Shown: positions 18,217-28,477, counted from the stretch's first letter. The stretch: DNA of 58,282 nucleotides from Roseicella aerolata (GCF_020523605.1 NZ_JAJAQI010000039.1:1-58282); one strand, 5' to 3'. Notes: a model not told the origin generated them from the sequence alone. A program made the numbers and translations.

Positions 18217-18525
18217 CTACGCCTCCACGAAGACCTCGCCTTCCTCGACCTTCACCTGGTAGGTCGCGACCGGCACCTCCGCCGGTTCGTTCAGCGCGGC
18301 GCCGGTGCGGATGTCGAAGCAGGCCTGGTGCAGCGGGCATTCGAGCTTGCCGTCCTCGCAATAGCCGTCCGACAGCAGCGCGTATTCATGCGTGCAGATG
18401 TCGTTCACCGCATAGATGCCGTCCTCCAGCTTCACCACGGCGATGGAAAGATCGCCGATGCGGACGGCGAGCGGCATGTTCTCGGCGAGATCCGCCTCGG
18501 CGGCGACACGGTGCCAGGCTGCCAT
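18217..18525 (-). CDS. Rieske [2Fe-2S] ferredoxin, non-heme oxygenase type
   Basis: The 102-residue protein has both Rieske cluster-binding motifs: DICTHEYALLSDG (C-x-H) and ECPLHQACFDIRTGAAL (C-x2-H), spaced as in stand-alone ferredoxins of ring-hydroxylating oxygenases (NdoA/BphF type). It would pass electrons from a reductase to an oxygenase component. No oxygenase alpha subunit or reductase lies nearby, so the partner is elsewhere or this is a nitrite-reductase-small-subunit-like protein. It is on the same strand as the MBL hydrolase gene upstream. Confidence 0.9.
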   Translation of the reverse strand: MAAWHRVAAEADLAENMPLAVRIGDLSIAVVKLEDGIYAVNDICTHEYALLSDGYCEDGKLECPLHQACFDIRTGAALNEPAEVPVATYQVKVEEGEVFVEA

Positions 18526-18585
18526 GCTTGCTTCCCCCTCTGGTCCCGCCGAAATTACCGCGCGCCGCCGCCGCTGTCGAACCGC

Positions 18586-19476
18586 TCAGGCGGCGCTGGC
18601 CGCCGCGGCGGTTGCGTTCTCGTTCACCGGCGCGGCCTGCCGCTCCGACCAGGCGGAGAGGGCGACGAACTCCACCGGGTCATGGGTGCAGAACACCACC
18701 ACCGGCGAGTCCGGGTCGCGCGCCAGCAGCCGCACCCGCTTCTGCTGCGCCCGGACCAGCGGGCCGCTCCAGGCCATCGCGGCCTCATAAGCCGCGCTGC
18801 CGGGCGGGCAGTGCGGCGCCTCGGCATGGATCTCGGCGCGGTTGAAATAGGTGTCGCCGGCATGCAGCATCCAGCCGCGTGGCCCCTCGATGGCGACGCC
18901 GGCATGGCCCGGCGAATGGCCCGGCAGCGGCACCAGCGCGAATTCCTGCGGCAATCCGTCCAGCCGCAGCACCGCATCGAAGCCGAACCAGCGCCCGACT
19001 TCCCGGTCGGAATAGGTGCGCCAGCGGCTCGTATCGCCCCATTGCACCGGCCGGTAGCGGGTGCGGCCCAGCACGCCCTCCCGCGCCCGCGCGGCGCGCG
19101 CCTCGGCCTCCATCAGGTGCACCGTCGCCTGCGGGAAATCCACCAGCCCGCCGGCATGGTCGAAATCCATATGCGTCATGATGATGTGCCGCACATCGCT
19201 CGGGTGCAGGCCCATCCGCTTCATGTGCCGCAGCATCGTGCGGTCCGGATCGTAGCGGAAGCGGAGCAGGGCGCTGTTCACCGCCGGCAGCCGGCCGGCC
19301 GGGCGGATCATGTCGCGCAGGCCGAGGCCGGTATCCACCAGCACTACGCCGTGCCGCGGCGTCTCGACCGCGAGGCAATGGCAGGTGAGCCGGCCGATCG
19401 CGCCGGGGCTCACGCCATCCATCAGCGCGCCGCCCATCGGGCGCGCCGGCCCGCAATCGAGGTGGTGAATCCGCAT
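18586..19476 (-). CDS. MBL-fold metallo-hydrolase
   Basis: The 296-residue metallo-beta-lactamase-fold protein contains GVVLVDTGLGLRD, the metal motif IIMTHMDFDHAGGLVDFP, PLPGHSPGHAGVAI, MLHAGDTYF and a C-terminal VVFCTHDPVEF. The classical HxHxDH reads H-M-D-F-D-H here: the second His is Asp, a substitution also common in lactonase-like subfamilies, so activity is still possible. Start ATG 19476, with GGAGGG 7 nt upstream. The open frame back to 20721 is antisense-like. The Rieske gene follows and a PLP dehydratase lies upstream on the same strand. Confidence 0.85.
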   Translation of the reverse strand: MRIHHLDCGPARPMGGALMDGVSPGAIGRLTCHCLAVETPRHGVVLVDTGLGLRDMIRPAGRLPAVNSALLRFRYDPDRTMLRHMKRMGLHPSDVRHIIMTHMDFDHAGGLVDFPQATVHLMEAEARAARAREGVLGRTRYRPVQWGDTSRWRTYSDREVGRWFGFDAVLRLDGLPQEFALVPLPGHSPGHAGVAIEGPRGWMLHAGDTYFNRAEIHAEAPHCPPGSAAYEAAMAWSGPLVRAQQKRVRLLARDPDSPVVVFCTHDPVEFVALSAWSERQAAPVNENATAAAASAA

Positions 19477-19526
19477 CGGCCGTCCCTCCGTTCCAGCCGA
19501 GGGGAACGGGGCCCGGCCGCGCGGGT

Positions 19527-20558
19527 TCAGCCGGCCCGGCCGCCTCCCTCCCCGGCCTCCCGCCCCAGCACCCAGTCGCGGAACAGCGCCAGGTCGATAT
19601 TGCCGCCGCAAAGGACGAGTCCGACCCGCCTGCCGGCCATCCGTCCCCGCTCCTGCAGCAGCGCGGCCAGCGGCGCGGCGCCGGCGCCCTCCGCCAGGTT
19701 GTGGGTGTCCTGCCAATAGGCCCGGATCGCCGCTGCCACCTCGGCATCCGTCACCGTCACCACCCGCGCCGCGCCCCGGCGGATGATCGCCAGCGCCGCC
19801 GGGTCCGGGATCCGCACGGCCATGCCGTCGGCGCGGGTCTGCGCGCTCTCCACCGTCACCACCCGGCCGGCGGCGAAGGAGAGCGCATAGGCCGGCGCCT
19901 CGGTGCTCTGCACGCCGATGATCTCGGTGCGGAGGCCGAGCAGGTCGCGCGCCAGAATGCAGCCACAGATGCCCGAGCCGAGGCCGATCGGCACATAGAG
20001 CGCGTCCAGCGCGGGCGCGCCGCGGAAGAATTCCAGCGCATAGGTGGCGACGCCCAGCACCAGGTCGGGCGCGAAGGACGGCGCGAATTCCAGCCCCTCC
20101 GCCTCGGCCAGCGCAGCCGCATATGCCCGCGCGGCATCGAAATCGGCGCCATGCTCCAGCAGGCGCGCGCCCTGCGCCTGCATCGCCGCGTTCTTCTCCG
20201 TGCTGTTGCCCTGCGGGACCACGATCGTCACCGGCACGCCGTGCCGCGCGCCGGCATAGGCCAGGCTCTGGCCATGGTTGCCGCGGGTCGCGCTGACGAC
20301 GCCGCGCACCTGCGGCCGCTCGCGCTTCAGGCGGTCCATATAGACCAGCCCGCCGCGGAGCTTGAAGGCGCCGGTCGGCGTGTGGTTCTCGTGCTTCACC
20401 CAGACCTCCGCCCCGGTCCGGGCGGCCAGCAGCGGCCAGGCGTATTGCGGCGTCGGCGGGAAGGCGCGGTGCACCAGGGCGGCGGCGGCCTCGAGGGCGG
20501 GCAGGTCGAACAAGCGGGACTCCGGAACGGCGATGGGCGGCGGGCGTTGCCCGTGCAA
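19527..20558 (-). CDS. PLP-dependent threonine/serine dehydratase-like protein
   Basis: The 343-residue fold-type II PLP enzyme has the cofactor Lys in HTPTGAFKLRGGLVYMD (about residue 66), SATRGNHGQSLAYAGARHG, the phosphate-binding loop VPIGLGSGICG, and a C-terminal LVLCGGNIDLALF. These are the signatures of threonine dehydratase or serine racemase, which deaminate Thr/Ser to 2-oxo acids. There is no C-terminal ACT domain, so it is of the catabolic, non-allosteric type. The MBL gene begins 50 nt downstream. Exact substrate may be another hydroxy-amino acid. Confidence 0.88.
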   Translation of the reverse strand: MHGQRPPPIAVPESRLFDLPALEAAAALVHRAFPPTPQYAWPLLAARTGAEVWVKHENHTPTGAFKLRGGLVYMDRLKRERPQVRGVVSATRGNHGQSLAYAGARHGVPVTIVVPQGNSTEKNAAMQAQGARLLEHGADFDAARAYAAALAEAEGLEFAPSFAPDLVLGVATYALEFFRGAPALDALYVPIGLGSGICGCILARDLLGLRTEIIGVQSTEAPAYALSFAAGRVVTVESAQTRADGMAVRIPDPAALAIIRRGAARVVTVTDAEVAAAIRAYWQDTHNLAEGAGAAPLAALLQERGRMAGRRVGLVLCGGNIDLALFRDWVLGREAGEGGGRAG

Positions 20559-20585
20559 CGGCGCAGTCTAGCGAAAGGAGCCCGC

Positions 20586-21158
20586 ATGCCCATCGAGGTG
20601 GAAAGCAGCCAGTGGACCGGTTCCTACGACGACCAGCCCATGGCGAGCCCGATCGTCTGGGGCGAATTCGCGGAACGGGCGGCGCTCGACCAGGCCGCGG
20701 AGCGGCTGCAGTCGGAGGCATGGTTCCGGCAATCGATCGCCGAGGCCGAAACCGGCCAGCCCGGACCGGCCGATAATGAGCAGGTGATCATGCCGGACGA
20801 GGACCCGAAGGGCGCCGAGCGGCGCAACCTGCGGCAGAACTTCGTCGGCATCGGCACGGCCTCCACCTCCATGCTCGCGGCCGGGATCGTGATCGCGACG
20901 GGCGGTGCGGCCCTGCCGGCGGTGGCCGCCGCGGCCGCGGCCGGCGGCGCGACGCTGGCGGCCGGTGAGGCCGCGGGTGCAGCGGTGCCGGAGACCGGCA
21001 CCGGCCGGCGGCCGGAGGGCACGGAAGAGGCAGCCCGCTCGGAAGGCCCGGCACTCGGCATCCATGCCGCGACGCAGGACCTGCGCGAGAAGGCCGAGGC
21101 CTTCCTGCAGCAGGCCGGCGCGAAGCGGGTCTGGGTGCAGGAAACACCCTCGGGCTGA
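20586..21158 (+). CDS. Hypothetical protein with glycine/alanine-rich hydrophobic stretch, 190 aa
   Basis: I do not recognise the family. The N-terminal ~90 residues are acidic and hydrophilic (MPIEVESSQWTGSYDD; VIMPDEDPKGAERR). Residues about 90-140 form an Ala/Gly-rich hydrophobic stretch (MLAAGIVIATGGAALPAVAA) that could be one or two short membrane or glycine-zipper helices. The C-terminus (QDLREKAEAFLQQAGAKRVW) is helical. Start ATG 20586 has AGGAG 5 nt upstream. It is divergent from the dehydratase and followed after 50 nt by the TctC gene. Glycine-zipper proteins of this shape often associate with membranes. Confidence 0.65.
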   Translation: MPIEVESSQWTGSYDDQPMASPIVWGEFAERAALDQAAERLQSEAWFRQSIAEAETGQPGPADNEQVIMPDEDPKGAERRNLRQNFVGIGTASTSMLAAGIVIATGGAALPAVAAAAAAGGATLAAGEAAGAAVPETGTGRRPEGTEEAARSEGPALGIHAATQDLREKAEAFLQQAGAKRVWVQETPSG

Positions 21159-21208
21159 CCGCCCCGCCCTGCCGCGGCAGAATGCACGCGGCAGCGGCGG
21201 AGTCGGCG

Positions 21209-22183
21209 ATGAGAGGGGTTCCGAGGCGCGCGGCATTTGGCCTCTTCGCCCTGGCGGCGACACCGGCGATGGCGCAGGAGGCCTGGCCGGACCGGCCGGT
21301 GCGGCTGGTGGTGCCGACGCTCGGCGGCGCCGGCACGGCCGACACGCTGGCGCGGATCACCGCGCAGGAGATGGAGAAACGCCTGCCGCAACGGGTGCTG
21401 GTGGAGAACCGCGCCGGCGCCAACGGCAATATCGGCGCAGGCCTGGTCGCCCGCAGCACACCGGATGGCGCGACCTTCCTCTGGGGCTGGGCCGGCACGC
21501 TGGCGACCAACCCGGCGCTCTACCGCGACCTGCCCTTCGACCCGCAGCGCGACTTCGAGCCGGTGATGCTGGTCGGCAATGTCCCGAACATCCTGGTGGT
21601 GCATCGCGGCCTCGGCCCGCGCAGCCTGGCGGAGTTCACCGCGCTGGCCAGGGCGCAGCCGGGGCGCCTGCATTTCGGCTCCACCGGCAATGGCAGTTCC
21701 ATGCACCTGGCGGGGGAGTTGTACCGGCAGCAGACCGGGGCGGAGCTGGTGCATGTGCCCTATGGCGGCCCGGCCCCGGCGGTGACGGACCTGCTCTCCG
21801 GCCGCATCCAGGCCATGTTCAACCTGGTGACCGGCGCCATGCCGCAGATCCGCGCCGGGGAGGTGGTACCGCTCGCCGTGCTGTCCGAGCACCGCATCGC
21901 GCAACTGCCGGAGGTGCCGACGGCGGCGGAGCTGGGCCTGCCGGGCCTCGTCTTTGGTACCTGGTTCGCCGTGCTGGCGCCGCGCGGCACGCCGCCGGCA
22001 GTGGTGGCGCGCGCCAATGCCGTGCTGGGCGAGGTGCTGGCGGATGCCGAGGCGCGCCGGCGCCTGGAGGAGGCGGGGCTGGAGATCCTGGGCGGCCCGC
22101 CGGAGCGGCTGGCCGGCTATCTGGCTTCGGAGCTTCGCCGCCACGCGGAGATCGTCCGGATCAGTGGGGCGCGGCTGGATTGA
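21209..22183 (+). CDS. Tripartite tricarboxylate transporter substrate-binding protein (TctC/Bug family)
   Basis: The 324-residue periplasmic binding protein has a signal peptide (MRGVPRRAAFGLFALAATPA, cleavage likely after AMA before QEAWPDRPVR). The Bug-family core follows: WPDRPVRLVVP, GTADTLARI, ENRAGANGNIGAGLVA, TPDGATFLWG, FDPQRDFEPVMLVG and HVPYGGPAPAVTDLLSGRI. It would capture a carboxylate in the periplasm. No TctA/TctB membrane genes are adjacent, common for orphan Bug proteins in this group. An in-frame upstream start would give a longer, less typical signal sequence. Confidence 0.9.
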   Translation: MRGVPRRAAFGLFALAATPAMAQEAWPDRPVRLVVPTLGGAGTADTLARITAQEMEKRLPQRVLVENRAGANGNIGAGLVARSTPDGATFLWGWAGTLATNPALYRDLPFDPQRDFEPVMLVGNVPNILVVHRGLGPRSLAEFTALARAQPGRLHFGSTGNGSSMHLAGELYRQQTGAELVHVPYGGPAPAVTDLLSGRIQAMFNLVTGAMPQIRAGEVVPLAVLSEHRIAQLPEVPTAAELGLPGLVFGTWFAVLAPRGTPPAVVARANAVLGEVLADAEARRRLEEAGLEILGGPPERLAGYLASELRRHAEIVRISGARLD

Positions 22184-22197
22184 ACCCCGTCCGGGCC

Positions 22198-22220
22198 GGG
22201 GCGCCGCGGCAAGGCGCCCC
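22198..22220. terminator. Hairpin between convergent tctC-type and cold-shock genes
   Basis: GGGGCGCC (22198-22205) pairs with GGCGCCCC (22213-22220) over a 7-nt loop, between two convergent genes. It could serve either transcript. There is no T-run. Confidence 0.45.
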
Positions 22221-22269
22221 GCGGCGGATGGCGCGGGCCTGCCGCGCCATCGCCCTGGAAGCCTGCTGC

Positions 22270-22473
22270 TTACAGCGGCTTCAGGTTGGCGGCGGCGGCC
22301 TTGCCGCGCTCCATCACCACGTCGTAGCTGACCTTCTGGTTCTCGTTCAGCCCCTGCAGGCCGGCCTTCTGCACGGCGGTGATGTGCACGAACACATCCT
22401 TGCCGCCGTCCTGCGGGACGATGAAGCCGAAGCCCTTCGTTGCGTTGAACCACTTCACGGTGCCGGTCGCCAT
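22270..22473 (-). CDS. Cold-shock domain protein (CspA family)
   Basis: The 67-residue protein is a single cold-shock domain: [20 protein letters not shown] holds RNP1 (KGFGFI), and [13 protein letters not shown] holds RNP2 (VFVHI). It binds single-stranded RNA/DNA as an RNA chaperone. Start ATG 22473 lies 9 nt behind AGGAGG; a GTG three codons upstream directly abuts that site and is unlikely. Its leader (22474-22706) is long, as usual for csp genes whose 5' UTR controls expression. Confidence 0.93.
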   Translation of the reverse strand: MATGTVKWFNATKGFGFIVPQDGGKDVFVHITAVQKAGLQGLNENQKVSYDVVMERGKAAAANLKPL

Positions 22474-22706
22474 GCGACGCACCCTCCTTATCCTGGTGCG
22501 CGGACGCCGATCGCCCGCGCGAAGAAACCCACCGGGCTGGATCGCTTGAGGGCGCCCGGAGTTTTTCCCCGGGGAGGCACGGCAAGGCGGGCCAAGAGCG
22601 GCTGGCGGGGGCAGTCAGCGCAGATCGACCCGGTGAAGTCAACGATCGCAGATACGCGATTCGGTGAGTAGCGGGAGCGGCGTAGAAAAAAGCGTTCCAG
22701 GCCGGG

Positions 22707-22741
22707 AAAAAGAAAAAGGGCGGGACCTTTCGGTCCCGCCC
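22707..22741 (-). terminator. Rho-independent terminator of groESL
   Basis: On the minus strand GGGCGGGACC (22741-22732), loop GAAA, and GGTCCCGCCC (22727-22718) form a 10-bp GC stem, directly followed by CTTTTTCTTTTT (22718-22707). It lies 27 nt past the groEL stop codon. This is the clearest intrinsic terminator in the window. Confidence 0.92.
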
Positions 22742-22767
22742 CTCCGGTACTTCGATCCTGGAAGGGA

Positions 22768-24453
<1,686 letters not shown>

Positions 24454-24566
24454 TCAGCCCCCGGCCCGTGGCGGATCGCCAGGATTGACGATGAGCCGAA
24501 GATCGGGTCCTGCCGCCGGATCCGGCCGCCGCGCCCCGGGCGCCGCGGCCTTGGGCGGCAAGAGCC

Positions 24567-24878
24567 TCAGGCGGCCTTCGCGACGGAAGGGTTGTCGAGG
24601 ATCCCCATGATGTCGGACTCCTTCATGATCAGGAGCTCCTCACCATTGAGCTTCACCTCGGTGCCCGACCACTTGCCGAACAGGATGCGGTCGCCGGCCT
24701 TGACGTCGAGCGGACGCAGCTCGCCCCGGTCGTTCAGCGTGCCGGAGCCGACGGCGATGACCTCACCCTCCTGCGGCTTTTCCTTGGCGGTGTCGGGGAT
24801 GATGATGCCACCCGCGGTCTTCTCTTCGGCCGTCACGCGGCGAACGAGAACGCGGTCATGCAGGGGACGGAAGCTCAT
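24567..24878 (-). CDS. groS: Co-chaperonin GroES (10 kDa)
   Basis: The 103-residue co-chaperonin caps the GroEL cavity. It reads [20 protein letters not shown], then the mobile loop [30 protein letters not shown] and the C-terminal half [19 protein letters not shown]. Start ATG 24878, with AGGAGAGG upstream at good spacing; an in-frame ATG at 24905 would add MAKASGEDR and is less likely. It is the first gene of groESL, preceded by two CIRCE elements and a putative RpoH-type promoter. Confidence 0.98.
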   Translation of the reverse strand: MSFRPLHDRVLVRRVTAEEKTAGGIIIPDTAKEKPQEGEVIAVGSGTLNDRGELRPLDVKAGDRILFGKWSGTEVKLNGEELLIMKESDIMGILDNPSVAKAA

Positions 24879-24953
24879 ACGGTCCTCTCCTGATGCCTTT
24901 GCCATGCGTTTCCTCAACCGGCAGGTCCGGCCAGCGTCCGCCTTGGCAGCCCG

Positions 24954-24980
24954 CTAGCACTCCCCCCGGAGGAGTGCCAA
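24954..24980 (-). promoter_or_regulatory. CIRCE operator, proximal copy
   Basis: CTAGCACTC (24954-24962), a 9-nt spacer, then GAGTGCCAA (24972-24980). This matches the HrcA-binding consensus TTAGCACTC-N9-GAGTGCTAA with one mismatch per arm side. It lies in the groESL leader, where HrcA represses the operon under non-stress conditions. Confidence 0.93.
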
Positions 24981-24982
24981 AC

Positions 24983-25011
24983 ACCTAGGGGAGCAGCGCG
25001 CGGCCGTCAAG
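24983..25011 (-). promoter_or_regulatory. Candidate groESL promoter between the two CIRCE sites
   Basis: Minus strand: CTTGAC (from 25011) followed, 17 nt after CTTG, by CCCTAGGT (to 24983). This resembles both a sigma-70 -35 (TTGAC) and the alphaproteobacterial RpoH pattern CTTG-N17-CYTATNT with mismatches in the -10. Its position, flanked by two CIRCE operators, fits the groESL promoter. Not experimentally shown. Confidence 0.55.
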
Positions 25012-25016
25012 ACATT

Positions 25017-25043
25017 GCAGCACTCACCCAGCGTGAGTGCCAA
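25017..25043 (-). promoter_or_regulatory. CIRCE operator, distal copy
   Basis: GCAGCACTC (25017-25025), a 9-nt spacer, GAGTGCCAA (25035-25043). The AGCACTC-N9-GAGTGC core is perfect. It is centred 63 bp from the first copy (about six helical turns), suggesting cooperative or looped HrcA binding across the promoter. Confidence 0.9.
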
Positions 25044-25174
25044 CAGCCTGATTCAAAAGGTTTTTGTTGCAGGAAACCCCGCCCCCCATGGCAAGCTTCC
25101 TTCTGTCACAAGGGAGGAACCGCGCCGGTTCGCACCGCATCGCGGACCGAGAAGGCCAGGAAAGGACGACAGGC

Positions 25175-25462
25175 GTGCTGCAGCAGATCGAGAGCTTCGT
25201 TCGCGTGCCCGGACTCAATGTGCCCGACTGGCGGCTGACCACCGCCGAGATCCTCTACCACATGCCCGACCACCCCGGCGTATTGCAGAGCTTCATCTGG
25301 CAGAAGCTGGACCGCGCCCCGGTCTTCCCGGAGCTGTCCCGCTTCCTCGCCTTCTGGCAGCGCGAGATCGAGGGGCCGCTGCATTCGGTGCGCGTCGCCT
25401 CCTCGGCCCTGATCCGGCCGGCGGAGCTGCGCTACGCCAACGGGCAGTTCCTGCTGCACTGA
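25175..25462 (+). CDS. usg: Usg family protein
   Basis: The 95-residue protein matches the Usg family (PF06233), first seen beside tryptophan genes in alphaproteobacteria: WRLTTAEILYHMPDHPGVLQ, SFIWQKLDRAPVFPEL, FLAFWQREIEGPLHSVRVAS and LIRPAELRYANGQFLLH. Molecular function is unknown. Start chosen: GTG 25175 with AAAGGAC upstream; the frame opens at 25064, but that leader is not part of the family. It is divergent from groESL, and its upstream region contains the distal CIRCE site, so it could share heat-shock regulation. Confidence 0.88.
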   Translation: MLQQIESFVRVPGLNVPDWRLTTAEILYHMPDHPGVLQSFIWQKLDRAPVFPELSRFLAFWQREIEGPLHSVRVASSALIRPAELRYANGQFLLH

Positions 25463-25711
25463 GCCGGGCGGCCGCGACGCCGGGCGCCGTCGCGGGTCGC
25501 GGCAGGAGAGGAGCACAAGGGCCGGACCCGCGCTGCTCCGGAGCCACAGCGGCCGCAGGGCTGCGCCGCACCCGCGCAGCGCGGGCGCCGGCCGGCGCCG
25601 CGGCCGCTCCGGCCCCCCCAACGCAGCGCCGCTCCGCCGGGACGCCCGGCCGCGGCCCGCCGCAAAGGCGGCGCTCCTGCCCGGATGCGCTACGCATCCG
25701 GGCCTTCGGTG

Positions 25712-26704
25712 TCACGCCGCCAGCCGGCGACCCTGCGCGGCGGCCAGCGCGCCCAGCCGCGCCACCATCCGGTCCCGCAACTCCTCCCGCAGCCGCGCCT
25801 CGCTGAGGGCCGGCTCGGCTCCCGCCAGGCGGGTCAGCGCCTCGGCCGTGCGGGCCGGGCTGAGGCCCAGCAGGCTGCGGGCCAGGGGGGAGCGCTTCAG
25901 CGCCGCCTTCAGCCTGGCCTTCAACGAGACCGGCGCGGGCGCCGCGACCGGCCCGATCCGCTCGCGGAACTGCGCGAGGCCGGCCGCCGCGTCGAAGCGC
26001 AGGCGCTGCCCATAGGGTCCTGCCGGGCGGCCGTAGGCGAGGACCGGCCCGGGATCGGGCGGCGGCACGATGTGCAGGTCCAGATCCCGCCCGATGGAGG
26101 CCGTCCAGTCGATCCATTTCGGGATGCCGAAATGCTTCGAGGTGGCGAAGGCGATCCAGGGGATGCCGTAGACATCGGCCAGGATCGCGCCATGCAGGGA
26201 TTCGGTCAGCACCAGCCGCGCCCCCGCGATCCGCCGGATGACGGAGAGCGGATCGGCCCGCGGGTCGAGCAGTTCGAAGCCGGTCAGCGCCGCGACCTCT
26301 GGCCAGCCCGGATGGTCCAGCGTCTGGAAATGCGGAATGACCAGCGTGCCGCCGGTGCCGGTTGCGGCCTTCGGATAGTCCCGCAGCAGCGGCACCAGCA
26401 GGGCGCCGTCGGTGATCGCGCGGTCCGCCGGCAGGCCGAGGATCCGGGCCGAGATCGGGCCGCGCACGCACCAGTACTCCACCTGCTTGTCCCGCCAGCG
26501 CTCGATGGGATCGTTGCCGACGCCGCTGGAGAAGACATGCAGCCGCGGCACCTCGCCGCAGGGCATGCCGATGATGGTGCCGATGCCGGTGAAGCCGGTG
26601 CTGGGATCACCGTCGAACAGCCCGGGCACCAGCCCTTCCCAGAGCACGGCGTTCAGGTCGTCCCCGAAATTGGGGACCTTGGTGCGGTAGTGAATGAGTC
26701 GCAT
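25712..26704 (-). CDS. Polysaccharide pyruvyl transferase family protein
   Basis: The 330-residue protein opens MRLIHYRTKVPNFGDDLNAV, the N-terminal motif of PF04230 (NFGDDLN), followed by GIGTIIG, HVFSSGVG, CVRGPISARILGLP, TDGALLVPLL and LVLTESLHGAILADVYGIPW, whose SLHG and ADxxGIP are the other family signatures. Such enzymes add ketal pyruvate from PEP to a sugar of an exported polysaccharide. The last ~70 residues are Arg/Ala-rich helices. Start ATG 26704; longer frames run into the GMC gene. It follows the GMC oxidoreductase by 82 nt on the same strand. Confidence 0.85.
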   Translation of the reverse strand: MRLIHYRTKVPNFGDDLNAVLWEGLVPGLFDGDPSTGFTGIGTIIGMPCGEVPRLHVFSSGVGNDPIERWRDKQVEYWCVRGPISARILGLPADRAITDGALLVPLLRDYPKAATGTGGTLVIPHFQTLDHPGWPEVAALTGFELLDPRADPLSVIRRIAGARLVLTESLHGAILADVYGIPWIAFATSKHFGIPKWIDWTASIGRDLDLHIVPPPDPGPVLAYGRPAGPYGQRLRFDAAAGLAQFRERIGPVAAPAPVSLKARLKAALKRSPLARSLLGLSPARTAEALTRLAGAEPALSEARLREELRDRMVARLGALAAAQGRRLAA

Positions 26705-26786
26705 GGAAGGGCCTTTCGCGACCTCGGCGCCGCAGGGGCGGTGGGACGGGCAGCCGCGCCGGAGGTTCGGCTGCCCGGCGGGTGGG

Positions 26787-28331
26787 TCAATGCGGCGCGT
26801 GCAATGCGCCGGCCGGCACGGCACCGCGGCCGGCCTCGAGGGTGGAGCGGCGGGCGATGTGGTCGCCCGCCCGCAGCGCGAGTGCGACGATGGTGAGCGC
26901 GGTATTCACCGCCCCGGCCGAAGGCAGGGTGGAGGCGTCCACGACATAGAGATCCCGCACGCCATGCACCTGGCAGTCCGGGTCGAGCACCGAGTGGCCG
27001 GGATCCGTACCGAACCGCGCCGTGCCCACCTCGTGCCAGAGATAGGGCGGCCGCTTGCGGGCGAGCGAGGGATAGCCGGCGCGGCGGAAGGCGGCGACCG
27101 CGAGGTCCCGCAGCTTGTTGAAGGTAGCCAAGTTGTGCACCGGCTCGGTCTTCGCGCCGAGGCGGTCGCCATCGAAGCGGAAGCCGCTCTCGCGGGTCGG
27201 CAGCGCCTCGGTCATGTAGAAGCACATCAGGCTGTGCGTGCCGACGAGCCTGGCGATCGGCCGCATCAGCCGCCCGGCCTCCTCCCAGAAGGGCATCTGG
27301 CCGGCCACCTGGATGACGCCGGCCGGATAGGGCCAGCCCGGCGCCTCGTCGTAGAACTCGTTGATGGCGAAGGTCTTGGTGTAGAAGGCCGGCACCGTCT
27401 TCAGGCTGACGAAGGGGAAGATCATCCCGACGGAATGGCCGCCCAGATAGCGCCCGAGCGCGCCGCCGGCATTGCCGAGCCCCTCCGGATGGTGGCCGGT
27501 GCGCGACCGGCGCAGCAGCGTGGCCGATCCCGGCAGGCCGGCGCAGATCGCCACGACATCGGCGCGGACCACATGCTCCTCGCCCGCATGCCGCACCCGG
27601 ATGCCGGTGGCGCGGCGGCCCTCGCTGTCGGTCAGCACCGCGAGGCATTCCGTGTTCGTCGCCAGGCGGACATTGCCAGTGCGCAGCGCCGGCCGCAGCG
27701 CCGCGGTATCGGCATCCATCTTGGCGTCGAGCGTGCAGTAATGCGCATCGCAGGTCGGGCAGAGCACGCACTGCCCGCCCGGCCCGTAGTCGAGGCCGCT
27801 TGGGATGGCGGCGGTGCGGGTGCCGGTCTTCGCCAGCCGCTCGACCATCCTCGCCACGATCGGCCCGTGCGGGATCGGCGGGTGGGGATAGGGGCTGGCG
27901 CGCGGCGGCTCGGTCGGGTCGCCATCCGGCGCGCCATGCACCTTGAACAGCCTCTCCGCCTGTTCGTAATAGGGTTCGAGTTGGGCATAGGTAATCGGCC
28001 AGGCGGGGGAGGTGCCGCCCTCATGCCGCACCTCGCGGAAGTCGCTCTCGCGGAAGCGGTAGAGCGCCGCACCGTAGAATTTGGTCCGGCCGCCCACGAT
28101 CTCGAGCGGCGTCTCGCGGCTGCCCATCACCTGGGAGATGAACCGCCCGACCGGGGCACTGGGCGCCTCCCGTTGCACCTCCAGCCGCCGCCCCTGCTCC
28201 ACCAGCAGAACGCGCAGGCCGTGCTGGCCGAGCCGCAGGGCCAGGCTCGCGCCGCCGGCGCCGGTGCCGACCACCACGGCATCATAGGGGCGCGCGAGAT
28301 CGGCCGCGCTGGAGGAGTCCGTCATCTGCAT
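26787..28331 (-). CDS. GMC family FAD-dependent oxidoreductase
   Basis: The 514-residue flavoprotein has the dinucleotide-binding DAVVVGTGAGGASLALRLG and LLVEQGRR near the N-terminus and GGRTKFYGAALYRFRESD, the GMC FAD-contact segment. The C-terminal substrate domain has HEVGTARFGTDP (catalytic His) and STLPSAGAVNTALTIVALAL (partner Asn). A cysteine-rich stretch GGQCVLCPTCDAHYC sits mid-protein and may bind a metal or cluster, as in some GMC sugar/alcohol dehydrogenases. No signal peptide. The start could be ATG 28331 or 28325. Likely oxidises an alcohol or sugar; the electron acceptor is unknown. Confidence 0.88.
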   Translation of the reverse strand: MQMTDSSSAADLARPYDAVVVGTGAGGASLALRLGQHGLRVLLVEQGRRLEVQREAPSAPVGRFISQVMGSRETPLEIVGGRTKFYGAALYRFRESDFREVRHEGGTSPAWPITYAQLEPYYEQAERLFKVHGAPDGDPTEPPRASPYPHPPIPHGPIVARMVERLAKTGTRTAAIPSGLDYGPGGQCVLCPTCDAHYCTLDAKMDADTAALRPALRTGNVRLATNTECLAVLTDSEGRRATGIRVRHAGEEHVVRADVVAICAGLPGSATLLRRSRTGHHPEGLGNAGGALGRYLGGHSVGMIFPFVSLKTVPAFYTKTFAINEFYDEAPGWPYPAGVIQVAGQMPFWEEAGRLMRPIARLVGTHSLMCFYMTEALPTRESGFRFDGDRLGAKTEPVHNLATFNKLRDLAVAAFRRAGYPSLARKRPPYLWHEVGTARFGTDPGHSVLDPDCQVHGVRDLYVVDASTLPSAGAVNTALTIVALALRAGDHIARRSTLEAGRGAVPAGALHAPH

Positions 28332-28477
28332 GTGGCCCGGCACCCTTGTGCGTGCGTTGCCCGTACCCGCCACGGCCGGACTCACGAGGGCGTGAACCTA
28401 CAGAGTCCCAGGCAAACTACAAGATTTTGCAGCGCAGCACAGCAATCCAGAGTTGTGGTGTGCCTTCCGGGCCGCAA

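Noticed and set aside
19701..21158. Long upstream extension of the hypothetical gene at 20586
   Set aside because: The extension is antisense to the dehydratase, while the ATG at 20586 has AGGAG 5 nt upstream.
25463..25711. Very GC-rich 250-bp gap after usg suspected to be a repeat or RNA
   Set aside because: Several small GC palindromes exist but none is long or repeated; no T-tract or known RNA fold was seen.
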